Shown in pieces: positions 40,501-52,107 of a stretch of DNA of 64,000 bases. The DNA is from Lepidurus packardi (taxonomy: Eukaryota; Arthropoda; Branchiopoda; Notostraca; Triopsidae). A program made the translations under genes and the position numbers. Positions within the stretch are counted from its first letter, which is position 1. Each line of letters opens with the position of its first letter. The stretch spans positions 5,642,001 through 5,706,000 of the forward strand of contig JAKZAN010000004.1 of assembly GCA_023053545.1 (NCBI GenBank), given 5' to 3'. The notes beneath the pieces are model-generated. The model did no database searches. It was not told the DNA's origin and worked only from the letters and a program-made list of their open reading frames with translations.

Positions 40501-41426
40501 AAAATCATCAAGAAAAGACCCTTTTAAAATATGTATAATGGTGGGTCTCTATTTATAATTCAGACTCACAAGGCGAAAAAAGGAAGCCCCTGACTTGCGG
40601 TAGTTAAAGAGGATTTTATGAGTGTTCGAAATATCTGCTATAGCCATGCTCTTCTACAATAAAATATAAACTGTGCAGTTAATGACAAGCCCATTTTTTA
40701 GCTAAGTTATCCTTTTAACAACCAATAGGGAACAACCTCGGTCCGAAAGTGCAATCGAAGAAGAGACCAAAAAACTGTAGTGTTCATAAGCTGAATTGGA
40801 TCTTTTAAAATTAAGCTGACCCAGGAATTTGCTATACTAGAAAATCTGTATATCCCCAGAGAAAATTTTTTATCTTAAATCAGATCCTACTGAAGTTATT
40901 TTGATTCAATTAAAACTCCTGAATTCAACTTCTTTGCCAAATTAAATTCAGAAGCATGCGTTAAGTGACACATATTTACAGAAATATAGTTAAAAGTAGA
41001 CGTCAACTCTACTCTACTCTACGTCAACGTCAACAAAGAAAGTTAGCCCTTGATTCCGACAATCTCCTAGATTCTTGATCACGTACCAGTTGTGAGGTTT
41101 TGAATGTGGTTTTAGTTAATAAGCAATCGAATTCTCTAACCCAGAAAGGCGAATCTCCCGCCTTGTTGTATAACTTGTAAGCCACATTCACACACACACA
41201 GATGTCTCGACCGACACTATTTCTTGAGAAATAGGGCGATTGTGTGATTATAATTTGTGTAAGTTTTGCACAGCGTTGCGCTTGGAACGTGGCTCTTAGT
41301 CTTTTCGCTGCCAAAATTTCCTAAAAAAATGGAGGAGGAAGAGGAGGGGGGGTCTCTTTAGGAAAAGATAAATGCATGTTTAAGGCTGCTGCCATATGGC
41401 TAAGCTGTTATACCCAAGCTTAGAAA

Positions 41427-41520
41427 GTACACTAAAATAACGTTTAGGGCTTCAGACAGTTTCCAAATTCACAACTTTGCTTTTACGCGTATATTAAAAA
41501 ATAGTTTGCATTTTTAAAAT
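41427..41520. repeat. Dispersed repeat, copy 2
   Basis: It aligns with about 29063-29160 through CTAAAATAA, ACGTTTAG, CAGTTTCCAAATTCA and TTTGCTTTT. No coding content is seen. Confidence 0.45.
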
Positions 41521-42148
41521 TAGTGAAGTAAAAATTACCAAAAGTAAAACTCTCATAACTTCTATATTGATATTACCTTCATTACTGTTAAGAAGTTTTT
41601 GTTAAACAAATCGCGTACATTTACGTATGAGTGCTTTAACATTTCGCGGCATTTGCCGTACTTTCATGCCATATGAAAATGTCTAGTAAAGAGTTTTATT
41701 AGAAATTTGGCGTTTGAAGTTAACCAAGCGTTTCTGAAAACGTAAGGGTTTCTGAAGTCGTTCTTGTAATGTGTCAAATTGCAATTAAATAAATGTACAC
41801 GGCATTATTACAATTAAGAGATTGTAACACAGATTTCAATGTTTATTTTAAGATTATTTGGTAAATTTTTACAGTGCACAATGGAAGAAGCAATACAAGA
41901 TTTTAATTCAAAGCTTAAAAAATTGCTTTTTTTTTTGCTTGAAGAAAAGTTTTAACAAAAGGAAGTTAATACCAAACTGTTCCGCTTAGACAGGAACTTG
42001 TACTTAGAAAGGAAATGTCACAAAGGAAATGTATTAGTCCCTTTTTGAGGGTAAATTAATACGTGGCACACGAACCTAGGGAATTATCTTTCGCCTTCTC
42101 TTGGAAGGCAGTCCTCAGTATATTAGGAGTTTCTGAAATAGTGAAATA

Positions 42149-44318
42149 ATGTCTATTCAGACAACTCTTTTCTTAGTGTTATACTGCACGTACTTCTTAG
42201 CCCACGGAACTTTGGGTACGCTTTAAAAGCTACGATATTCCACACTATATTTAATGACATTTTCGTATCCTAAAAAGCGATTGCGAAATGTGGATTCCCT
42301 GGAATACCGCCTAATGGAACCGTTTCCCCCGAAAAAGAATTTTACTCCGAGACCAGACGGTCAGCTACTCCACATCAGAATCATTTATTTTGCTTCATGA
42401 TGGCGACGGTCTAACCCGAACATGTTCCCGTAATGGTTCATGGACAGGAACAATTCCAACTACTTGTAAGCTTTTGTTGGTCTGTAATGCGACAGACATT
42501 GTCGTCTATCTTCCGATCTTCTTATAATGAACATGTTTTTTTTTTGTGTTTCAAAAGCGCCTAATATCATCTATCAGAGTGAAACGATAGAAGTCTACCC
42601 AAGTTCGGACAATGGATCGCAAAACAAGTATCTAGTAGACCGTCTTCTCTTGCCTTGCCTTGAATTGCAGCCAGTAGGAAAAACTCGCTGGGTACGCATA
42701 GGCTTGGAGCGGAAACTTGGTGTTCGGCTAGTCAGGCTTTTCTCACCAAGTACTGTTTGGTAGACGTTGGCATTTAACTGAGCATATTCTCAATAGGCAA
42801 CACAGAAATTAACGTGAAGGTGTCAGTAATAGATACCTTGACTAACAAATCGACGCTCTGTGGCTTTCATGAAAGAAATTACAACGAATCTTTAATACTC
42901 ATATATTGCTCTGTTAAAAAAAGCGAAGGTTTTCCAGGTGGAATACCTGGTGATAGTATTTTGATAGAAGAACTCACCGCTGGCAACGAGCCACTGATTT
43001 TTTGTGATATCGATGCTTATGCTTATTACGGTAAATACGCCACAACATATTCAACCTATATACAGTATAATACACTTCTATTTCTAAGGGAACACGAAAT
43101 GTGGATCAGCGGAAGCTCCGGCTTTTGGTTCAGCCGAGTACGTAGAACCCAATCAAGCGAGTCGAGTACAAATGCCAGTCAGGGTTCACGCTGATCGGTC
43201 CTAGTTATCAGGACTGTGATCCTGATGGAGCTGGGACATATTGGCCAAAGACCACAACACCCACATGCAAACTAGAAAAATGGCAAGAATCTTTCACCAC
43301 CGGCATAAGTAATAAAAAGGCAACTAACTAATGCCTTACATAACTAATTTTTCCCCAAGGTTGTATCGATTTAGAGAGCCTTATTGCAAACGCACGAATT
43401 TACTACAAACTCGATCGCTCAGTCGCGATAGTTGAATGCAACGACGGCTTTGAACTGATTGCTGACAAAGTATTACTTTGTACCAGTTTCGGAATATGGT
43501 TAGGTTATGCGGATCATGGTTTACACTGCAAACGTAGAAACTATTATATTCCCCCTTTTCATTGCAGTCTAATCACCTGTTAACATATTCATTATCTCTT
43601 AACATATACGCCACAACATATTCAAGCTATGTACAGTGTAATAACACTTTTATTTTTAAGGGAACACGAAATGTGGATCAGTAGAAGATCCAAAATTTGG
43701 ATCAGCAGAGTACGTAGGAGACAAGCGAGTCTAGTACAAATGCCAGTCAGGATTCACGCTGATCGGTCCTAATTACCAACACTGCGATCCTGATGGAACT
43801 TGGGCACATTGGACAAGGAGCACAACACCCACATGTGAACTAGAAAACTGGCAAGAATCTTTCAACACTAGCAAAAGTAATAAAAAAAACAACTAATTAA
43901 TTCTTTACAAACTAAATATTTTCCCCAGGATGCCGCAAGTCAGACATCCATATTGCAAACGCACAGATTTACTACAAACTCGATGACTCAGTCGTGATAG
44001 TTGAATGCAACGACGGCTTTGAACTGATTGCTGGCAAAGTATTACTTTGTACCAGTTTCGGAAAATGGTTAGGTTATGCGGATCATGTCTTACACTGCAA
44101 ACGTAGAAACTATTACACTCCCCTTCTCATTGCAATCTAATTATTTGTTTAACAAAATAGGTCAAACTACAGAGCTTGTTACAGGCACTTCAAGCTGCGA
44201 GAATTTGACGGAATACGTGAAGTCTCTACACTCAACCATACAGATACTTGAATTTTCTTGCGGTAAACAAGATTTGGACTTCATTTTATTGAAACTGAAC
44301 ACATCGAATATTATTTGA
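42149..44318 (+). pseudogene. Broken CCP/F-type-lectin-like gene, paralogue of the receptor downstream
   Basis: Nine exons are recognisable: 42149-42215 (signal peptide MSIQTTLFLVLYCTYF), 42278-42465 (CCP), 42558-42749 and 42797-43030 (the two halves of an F-type-lectin-like, eelpout/discoidin-type domain), 43089-43308 and 43360-43533 (CCP pair), 43661-43876 and 43929-44102 (duplicated CCP pair), and 44161-44318 (short tail). All introns are phase 1, as in domain-shuffled extracellular proteins. Three lesions break the frame: a one-base loss near 42355, a four-base gain near 43140 and an in-frame TAG at about 43720. Each lesion sits in an exon whose length would otherwise fit the splice phase. 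There is no membrane segment. It may be a recent pseudogene; assembly error is less likely because of the three separate sites. Confidence 0.75.
43031..44160 (+). repeat. Tandem duplication of a two-exon CCP unit (~570 bp)
   Basis: Unit A (about 43031-43600) and unit B (about 43601-44160) each contain an intron start with CGCCACAACATATTCAA, a CCP exon and a second CCP exon. Exon starts are offset by 569-572 bp. In unit A the first CCP exon has four extra bases; in unit B it has a stop codon. Confidence 0.8.
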
Positions 44319-45468
44319 ATAGAGAGTTCTTGGAAGACAGCTTTTATTGGCACGGTTATTTGGGCATGCACATTCACAATTTTGTTTTCAATCTTGTCAT
44401 ATTACTACTGTTGCACACGGCATCAGCCAACGTAAAACAACTCTGATATAATGTCGGAAAAGATTAATATGGAAAGAAATCTTGTTCTTTCTAGGCGTAG
44501 GACAGGAGACGAGACGCATTCCATGAATTTGCAATCACAGCATGGAAGAGAATCGCATCTGTACAATGAAATTGTGGATTTTTAATTCAAGTTCTTTAAC
44601 CAAGCCTTTTCTACATTCTAAACGTATTCCAAGGATTACGTCAAACTACCTACTTAAGACATAATCTGATATGTGAAAGCCAGATATTGTGCTTATGTGT
44701 TAAAATAATCTTATAAAAGCAGAAAACATTCTGACGCTTGAGCTTTTGACTTATATGTACACTTCCAATTTATTAATACAGTAGGCGCCGCTTATTCTGA
44801 TCACGGTTATAAGAATCAGACGCATTTTAGAATTAACCGAGATGGCTTCCCGATTTGGCTGCCGACGCGGTTGCAGCCACAGTATAAAGGTTTCAAACCT
44901 TTTTGGTTGGAACCTCTGTGGTTGCAGCTATGGAAAATTCAACATAAATGTGCAAATATCTCAGTAATTCTTATTTTTATACTTAGACATACTTTTCCTT
45001 TTATGAGTCTACCCAATAGGTCCTATTGGGTCACTCGGTAACCTAAAAAATTGTGTAGTTCTCGTTTAAGAAAAACCCAAGGAACCACAATTCATTTCAA
45101 TATTTTGGTGCACTATAGTGCTCAAGTAAAACTGTATACATGGGGATGATACCCGTCTATCAGGGAGAGAGCTCATCACAATACATGCTGGAACGGTTAC
45201 GTTTTAGTGCCCCCAAACGCTTTAGCCTTGATTACATTCACCGGATCAACTGCTTGTAGTAGTAAAAGTAACCGTTAGCAGAAATCAAGAATACTGATCT
45301 CGCTCCGTTTATTTTTCATTGTTGAGCGACTGCGAGGCCACCTGGAGTAAAGCTAAATGTTATACATAAGTAATGGTAATGTTACATGTTATCGATAAGT
45401 TTTGCATGAATAACTCAGTGCAAAAAAATAAATAAAACAGGAAGCATATCCCGTTAGTCTTATCGCTT
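44319..45468. other. Intergenic region between the two CCP genes
   Basis: It probably contains the promoter of the intact receptor. A 21-base near-perfect palindrome, ACCCAATAGG-T-CCTATTGGGT, lies at 45011-45031. No further exons are recognised. Confidence 0.5.
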
Positions 45469-47781
45469 ATGCGGCTTGGTCTTTCGAGGTTTCCAGGATT
45501 CAAAAAAAAAAAATCTGATAAAAGCATTGGAAGACTGACGTTTCTTTCCGTTTTCCTTCTTTGGTTAGTAAGCAAGGAATGCAACAGTAATATGAATCTG
45601 AGTAACACTCAACGTAGTCTCCTCATTATAGATGTGAACAAAAATGCAACTTTTAATTTTAGTATGCTTAATTTCGTTCGTGCTCAAAATTACTGGTAAC
45701 TATTACATTATTTAAATATGTACTAACACGGGCTTTTGAATAGCTAGGCAGTGCGGATTTCCTGGAGAACCCAAATTTGGCAATGTCATTGGCAGAAAAG
45801 ATATTTATGAAGAAGGAGAGCAAGTGACATACCAATGTAACAATGGCTTCTCTACCTCCAATAATTCCCGGCTCACTGAACAAGGGCGAACTTGTCAATG
45901 CACTGGAGATTGGAATGGCGTCATTCCAGTTTGCAGTAATTTTTATTGAATTTGGCCTTCTTAGCCAACATCTATTTCTGCCATAATATAGATTACAGAG
46001 ATTTACTTTGGAACCAAACGGTAACCGGCCGTGGTACTGATGTAAACAAAATGACGGACGGCGATGAGTCTACTTGTGGGTTCTTGTCCGATTTTAGAGT
46101 AAAAAACAGGAGCCTTAGTGTGACCAATGATTTCGAAAATTACAGGGAAGTCGAAATAGTTGTCAAGTTTGGAGCGATAAGTAAGACAACTCAAACACAA
46201 TTGATAAAAAAAAAATTTTACTTCTAGAGGATGCGTCTAAGAACACAGAAATGAAAATACAAATTGAAGACTATCAAAAGAACAAGATTTATCAGTGTGT
46301 TGAAGGATATGCACTAAATTTTCTATCCCAACCCAGAGAATTCTCCATTAACTGTACGGGAATCGAAAACAGATACAATTCCACAACCGTAAATTTAAAT
46401 TTTCTTGATCCTGATGGAAATAAAAACTTGAGCATAGAAATCTGTTCTATCAGAGCGCTTACACACATAAGTATAAGCAAAAAATAATAATTAAATACCC
46501 TAAAATGTGACTCAACAGTTCCCGGGTGCGGAAAACCTGAACGCCCAGCCAATGGAGACGCAACTGTAGCGTCGGACACTGCTGACTATACTTGCAATTC
46601 TGGATACGAACTACGTGGAAAGGCGCAAAGAAACTGTTCCTTGGAAAAAGGAGAAAACTTCTGGTCCGGCACAGCACCAATATGTGTCGCTTTAAAAGAG
46701 AAAGGTAGACAAACATTAGCCACCATAACCTACTAACGATAGTTTAGAATGTGATGCGTTGCCCAAAATTCAGAATGGATATTACCTGCGAGCATTACGA
46801 CGCGAAATTGCAAGTCTACAATGTAACCCCGGTTACATTCCGGGATCCACAAATAATATTGCGTACTGTAACGAGTCCACTAATTGGACATGGAAATGGA
46901 GCAGTTTGGATCCCGATTCTCTCCGTAAGTAAACTGTATTTTCTTACAAGCACGACGTAATCCATTTTCTTTCACAAACAGCTCAAGGAAGCGAATGTGT
47001 CACTGATAGCAGGAAAGGCAAGCTTTTCTAATCTTTTACTCACTGATGTTAATTATCAATCCCTTTTCAGCTGCTTCGACTGTTAGCGGTACGTCCTATG
47101 CTCTATTCATAGGGGCAGTTCTCATAACGATACTAAACGTATTTTGTTGCTTATTTCGTCGTGCTCAGAAGTAAAGACTAAACAAAGAATCTTCGATTTA
47201 CAGACTATATATTTTAAAAAAAACATCTTCGCTCCCACAGAAAGAAAATTCAGGCAAGGGCAAGTCCCCTGTCAGCTGACATTGACCGGATTTATGAACA
47301 TTCTGGGGAAAGACGATCCTTAGGCCTGCAATTGAAGCACCTAGCCAGGGATCGTTCTGTTCTTTCAACCAGAAATACGCTATCAACAATGAGCGAGAAC
47401 AGCACATACGCCGAAATCGGCGCAATGGCACCCGCTTCTTCCACTGTTCGAACTGGATCTGAACATTTCTTCAAGAATGAAGAGCCTTATGCTCAGGTGT
47501 ACAAAGGCCTCAAAGGCCAGTCTAACCTCAAACACGATCCAATTCCTGCCCAACAACATTACGATGACCCTTACGCATCCCTCAAAAAGAAAGATAAACC
47601 CCATCCTGTAGACGCATCTACTGTCCCTGTCCAACACTATACAAAAAACAACGAATTTTACGCCCAAGTCAACAAAAGCAAGCCTATTGAGTCGGAGCCA
47701 AACAAAGAAAAACCCACGAAGAACAATGTTTGTTTCTGCGAACCGCTGTACAACGAACCCCTAGGCGAGAATCTCTCTTAA
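45469..47781 (+). CDS. CCP/F-type-lectin-like transmembrane receptor with tyrosine-motif tail
   Basis: Nine exons, 45469-45695, 45748-45935, 45992-46180, 46228-46470, 46519-46704, 46748-46924, 46982-47017, 47071-47170 and 47241-47781, join in phase to 628 residues. Order: a basic N-terminus and hydrophobic signal or anchor (LTFLSVFLLWLVS); a four-Cys CCP; an F-type-lectin/discoidin-like domain over two exons (NQTVTGRG, MTDGDEST, then SINCTG and SIEICSI); two more CCPs; a membrane helix at about 425-444; and a 180-residue cytoplasmic tail. The tail has Y505AEI preceded by ST (ITIM consensus), Y532AQV with Y536KGL, Y560ASL and Y589AQV. Most introns are phase 1. Such motifs recruit SH2 proteins when phosphorylated, so a recognition or immune receptor role is inferred. 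Intron 7 is GC-AG. I do not recognise an orthologue. Confidence 0.88.
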
Positions 47782-48047
47782 AAACCGTTTCCTAAGCTTG
47801 TCAAACCAAAATTTTTCTCTCCTTGTCAAGTCTTTAATGCTTTGCTTAAATAATCTGTTTGTCCAATTCTTTTCCCAAACACTAGTTGTGCGCCAACCCC
47901 AAGTCTGCCGTAAGAGAAAACCACGCAAAAGCGTAAACCGCATTAGAAATATATTTGCTTGTTATTACATAATAGGCATTTTCTTGAGTGTCTGTGTCGA
48001 GAGAAAGCTTCTGCAACAAAACACGGAAAAGCTTTCCACTAGTCAGG

Positions 48048-49069
48048 CTATTCAGGTACTATCACACCACAAGCCACTCGAGCTCCAGAGTTGCCCGTCT
48101 TCTTGCTCTCTTCGTTGTTACCGCGACCCAGATCATCCTCGCCAGCATGGATGACCACAGCTCGGTTCAAAACACTCCGTTCGCCCCATAACGTAATGAT
48201 ATCGTCAATAATGTAGATGTGAGACTTGGGAGGCGTTACAGGAAGAGACTCAATGTTGCCCAAATCGCCCACATGACGTTCCATATCCGTAGGGGCTCCA
48301 TGGGGTTTCTGACAAAATAAAAATAAACAATAAAAAATGTAAGAGCTTAGTAAAATGAACAAAACCAAACTTAATACATATAGAAAAAGCCTTCCATAAC
48401 CTTCAGATACCGAATTAAATTAGGGAAGTTAGAACAAGGCTGTACCGAACTAGATAAATTAAACGAAATTCTAGAATCGACTGAACAAATTCTAGAAATT
48501 AGACCGATAGGAATAGACTGCACAGATTGGGAAATTAAGTAAAATGTAAACAAACCTTGTAAGGATTGAAGTGAGGACCAGCCGCTTTGCAATCGTCGCT
48601 AATGTCTCCCTTCTCATGGACGTGCATGCCATGCAGACCAGGTGCCAATCCTTCAATGTCACCTTGGATCACTACTGGACTATCGTAAGTGGCTTGGACT
48701 AAGGTTAGCATGCCTTTGACATAGCTATACTCGCCAACACCTTGGAATACCACGCGAGCTTTCAAGGGCTAACGAAAAGAAGACACGAAATAGCCAAAAA
48801 ATTACCAATCATTTTTATCAAATCAAATCAAATTTTTACAAATCACATAAAGAATTTTTTTGCAGAACACTTACCCCAAGTGGAGGGTCATAGCGATTCC
48901 CGGCTGCAACAAAAACAGCCAAAGTACACAAGATAAGGAATCTTCCAGGATTGAACGCAAAAGAGTTGAATTAAAACCCCAGCCGGGCACGCGATGGTCA
49001 CATAGGAAAAAAAGTTGTATGTTAGCCTTAAGAAATTATGAACTTAATTGAATGGATGTCTTACCTCAT
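48048..49069 (-). CDS. SOD3: Extracellular Cu/Zn superoxide dismutase
   Basis: Four exons, 49065-49069, 48875-48941, 48556-48768 and 48048-48308, join in phase to 181 residues. The enzyme converts superoxide to hydrogen peroxide and oxygen. A signal peptide ([15 protein letters not shown]) makes it secreted. Metal ligands are present in [23 protein letters not shown] and [12 protein letters not shown]. The structural disulfide cysteines (DDCKAAG and VACGVI) and the active-site Arg (GARVACG) are also present. The first coding exon is only ATGAG, and splicing to CTGGAAG|ATTCC is needed to start the signal peptide. The gene is convergent with the receptor upstream; the gap is about 270 bp. The symbol denotes the extracellular class rather than strict orthology. 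Confidence 0.93.
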
Positions 49070-49220
49070 AGTGAAACGGTAGTAGAACTTACGTAAGAGT
49101 ACACTATACCACAATACTATTAGAAAATATAAGGTTAGTCCTTGTAACAACCGCTACTACCGGTTATAACCACCGGAGGACTCGAGATGAACTGAACAGG
49201 CACTAGTTGGTGCGTCAAGA

Positions 49221-49230
49221 CCTTTATATG
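49221..49230 (-). promoter_or_regulatory. Putative TATA box of the SOD gene
   Basis: CATATAAAGG on the minus strand lies about 150 nt upstream of the start codon. That would give a 5' UTR of about 120 nt. Confidence 0.4.
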
Positions 49231-49984
49231 GCTCGTGTGGTATAGACACAGCAAGCGTGGAAGCTTGTGTGTGGAAAGTCGTACTGTATTTGCCAAAGTG
49301 TGGCTAACCAGCGGTTTTTTCTTTCTTTATTTCCACTTCTCCTTCAGGGAAAAAGAGCCAGGGAAAGTCCCCCATAGAGAACCTCTAAATCCGTTCGCGT
49401 ATATCGGCTGGAAGGCTAGCACTGGTGCAGACTATCGACTGATCAAAACATGTCGAAAGCTGTGGTTATAGCGCTGACAAATAATAATAATAATAAAACA
49501 CGACTCTCTCTAGATTATTTTAAAATCAAAGAAATGGGTTAACTCGTATGCAAAGCAAATGAATCTCCATCATAAAGTGAAAGTTAGACCTATTTTTGCT
49601 TTCTTCCTAGGCAACCACGAAAGGAGATGTGTGATACTAGAGCAAGGCTATACTGATAAAAACACGTATGCTAAACAAGATTTTCCCTTCCATGGCCCAG
49701 AGAGGTTTACCTTCTCGAGACTTTTTTTTGTCTTCCTAAACACATTGCTAGCGGCCATGGACATACATGTGGTTCTTATTTTTGAGGTCAGAAACTATTG
49801 CTTCATATCTAAGTGTACCCATCCGTAACCAGCAGAAAGGGAAAAATATAGTACACAGCACGAACTTCGTTCAAAGAACGTCACTAATAGACTTTTTGCC
49901 AAAATCTTTTTGTTAAAAACTTTTTGATGGTCACACGCCATATCGCAATGCAAATTTATCACAGGAAGATTACGGATCGCATGG

Positions 49985-50330
49985 AATCGCGTGATTGGCA
50001 TACTACTAAGCATTTGTACGGTTCTCAAAACGATAGCCCTCTAAACTCCCAAGCCAATTAAAAAAGGGAATTAAAAGGACAAAAGCAGAGAAAGGGCTCG
50101 GCGATCACGAATCAAGAACTTTACTTTGATCAGTAGCTTCTATGCCAAGCACTTTCTTTGTTTTGTTCTTTCTGCCAGTGACGACGAATTAGCTTCGCTA
50201 CAAAGGGGCATTTAATTGAGTGACCTGCTCCTTTAATTGGTTGAGGAGCTTAGGAGGGCTATCGTGTTGAGAACCGTACGTAAGCGTAGTAGTGGTCTGG
50301 AAAAGACAAGATTGGTCAACACGACGGAAA
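49985..50330. repeat. Foldback element with long inverted arms
   Basis: The left arm near 49990-50070 (ACTACTAAGC, GTACGGTTCTCAA, CGATAGCCCTC) is the inverted copy of the right arm near 50225-50310 (GAGGGCTATCG, TTGAGAACCGTAC, GTAGTAGT). The best-matched core is 50016-50279. It shares sequence with the foldback in trypsin intron 1, including CAATTAAAGGAGCAGGT and GATTGGTC, and has no coding capacity. Confidence 0.65.
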
Positions 50331-51327
50331 AACAATGTTCCTGGTCAATTTGCAAAGTGCGCATAGCAATCAATAATTTGAGTACATACTGTACCGTACT
50401 CATTACCATTGCGAAATGAACAAGAGAGGCACAGGTATTAAGAGCATAAGTTCACCCGTAAATAACGTGTGAAAATGGAACCAGTAAAGACTAGGACTTT
50501 GAAGACTTTGTCTCTACCCTGTCGTCCCAAAGTCAACCGGTAATCACCAGTTAAAAGCGCGCAAAAGTGTTACCGTGTTTGTCCAGTAGTATATTCCACA
50601 CCGATGAAAGTGTAGTAATTTTTCCATATGGGTAGTTGAACTCCATTTCTGTACTTTGATTTATTGTGTTTACGTTTTTTTGCCTTTTACAAATACCGGC
50701 ACATTCATGCAATCTCCGGAAAAACAACATTTATTTTATGTTACTTCGAGCGATTTCTAGACAAAAAGCAGGTTTGTGCCAATTTTCTTGCTCTTTTGAA
50801 AGTTCGCTTCGGTTTGATTAATTTTAAAAACTAGCTTAGAAGCTACAAGTTTAGAAGTCTATGTAAAGTATCGTCAAAATGATTATAAACTAATTTATCA
50901 CCGAACTTGTGGAGTAGTGGGATATAAGCATTGCTTTTGCAATCTTTATTTACAGAAAAGTAAATAAAAAGTGGCGTCAGCTAGTGCTGTGCACGTTATT
51001 GTGACAAGTGGTAACCCGGGAACCAGCTTTAGCTATTGTCTTGGTATGGTAGGTCATTTGTTGTAATGTGTTGTTTAGGGCGCACGCTTGCGTAAGTAAG
51101 AATGTAAGTAAGGTCATGACTTGAATGGACTGAGGAATGTGAGGGCAAGGCCGGCTAAGTTGTATAAAAAAAGGTGTAAAGGCATGGGTGACGGCTTTGG
51201 ACAGCAATATAAATAAAGCACTTGAAAAGAGGTCATCCTCTAAAAATATTTTGAATTCCATAGAAAAGAAAATACCCTTGGGAATGGGTACCGAATGCGT
51301 GTTTCATGGATTGTACTCTCGTGGTTA

Positions 51328-51405
51328 AAAAAAACAACAACAACGTTGCTGTTGTTTTCCCAACTGAAGGTGTCCGACTCATATTTTAAAATATGAGTTG
51401 GACGA
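51328..51405. repeat. Two adjacent perfect or near-perfect hairpins
   Basis: The first is AAAACAACAACAACGTTGCTG and its mirror (about 51331-51358). The second, 51372-51403, is a 32-base palindrome centred on ATTTTAAAAT with arms GTCC(G/A)ACTCAT. Both could form hairpins in RNA or cruciforms in DNA; their function is unknown. Confidence 0.6.
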
Positions 51406-52107
51406 CATCACTTTCCGCACGTTTGCATAAGGCTTTTGTTTTTCAACTAAACTTAGAACTTGTTTCGAACGTTACGTAACTGAAGCAATTTCTTGATGTG
51501 AAAGCTTTGGAAAAACCCGCAACAAGAGCGATAGGGTGATACTTCCTACATTCGTGGGCTTTTTATGAAATTAAGAATATGTTTTTTATTACCCATGATT
51601 TCATTTATAGCTAAGAGCTGAGGATTGAGAAAACTGAACTTGTGAAATTTCGAATTATTCATCGAATTACTGAATAAAATCTCATCTTACATGCTTCTAT
51701 AATGTTAATTTGCCAGCATTGCCGACTGAGTCCAATAATTATTGTCTCCATTGGCATCATCTTTATCTTTAAATATCTTCTTTTTCTTTAAATACCTTAT
51801 TTCAAGTTTACCTCTTTTCTTTCCTCGTTCTTAATCCTTCTTTTAAACCACTTGCTTTGTAGTTTACGTCTGTCGAGTTTCCATTTGCTACGGTCGCTTT
51901 CATTTTCTTCATTACATTTGCCTTCCCAGTATTTAATTGATATGGTGCCTCTATACATTAACAATAATAATTTATATTTAATAGAAAAATAATTATAATT
52001 TACTTCTCTGCTGTCAAGACTTAATGTCCACAACGATAACGTCTTCCTTCAAAAGCAACAATGCCATATTTCGAAAGAAACCTACATTACTCAAGGAAGA
52101 TAACTTA

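Noticed and set aside
44779-44830. CAGTAGGCGCC...TTATTCTGAT sequence like a pogo/Tigger transposon end
   Set aside because: No matching inverted end or TA duplication was found nearby.
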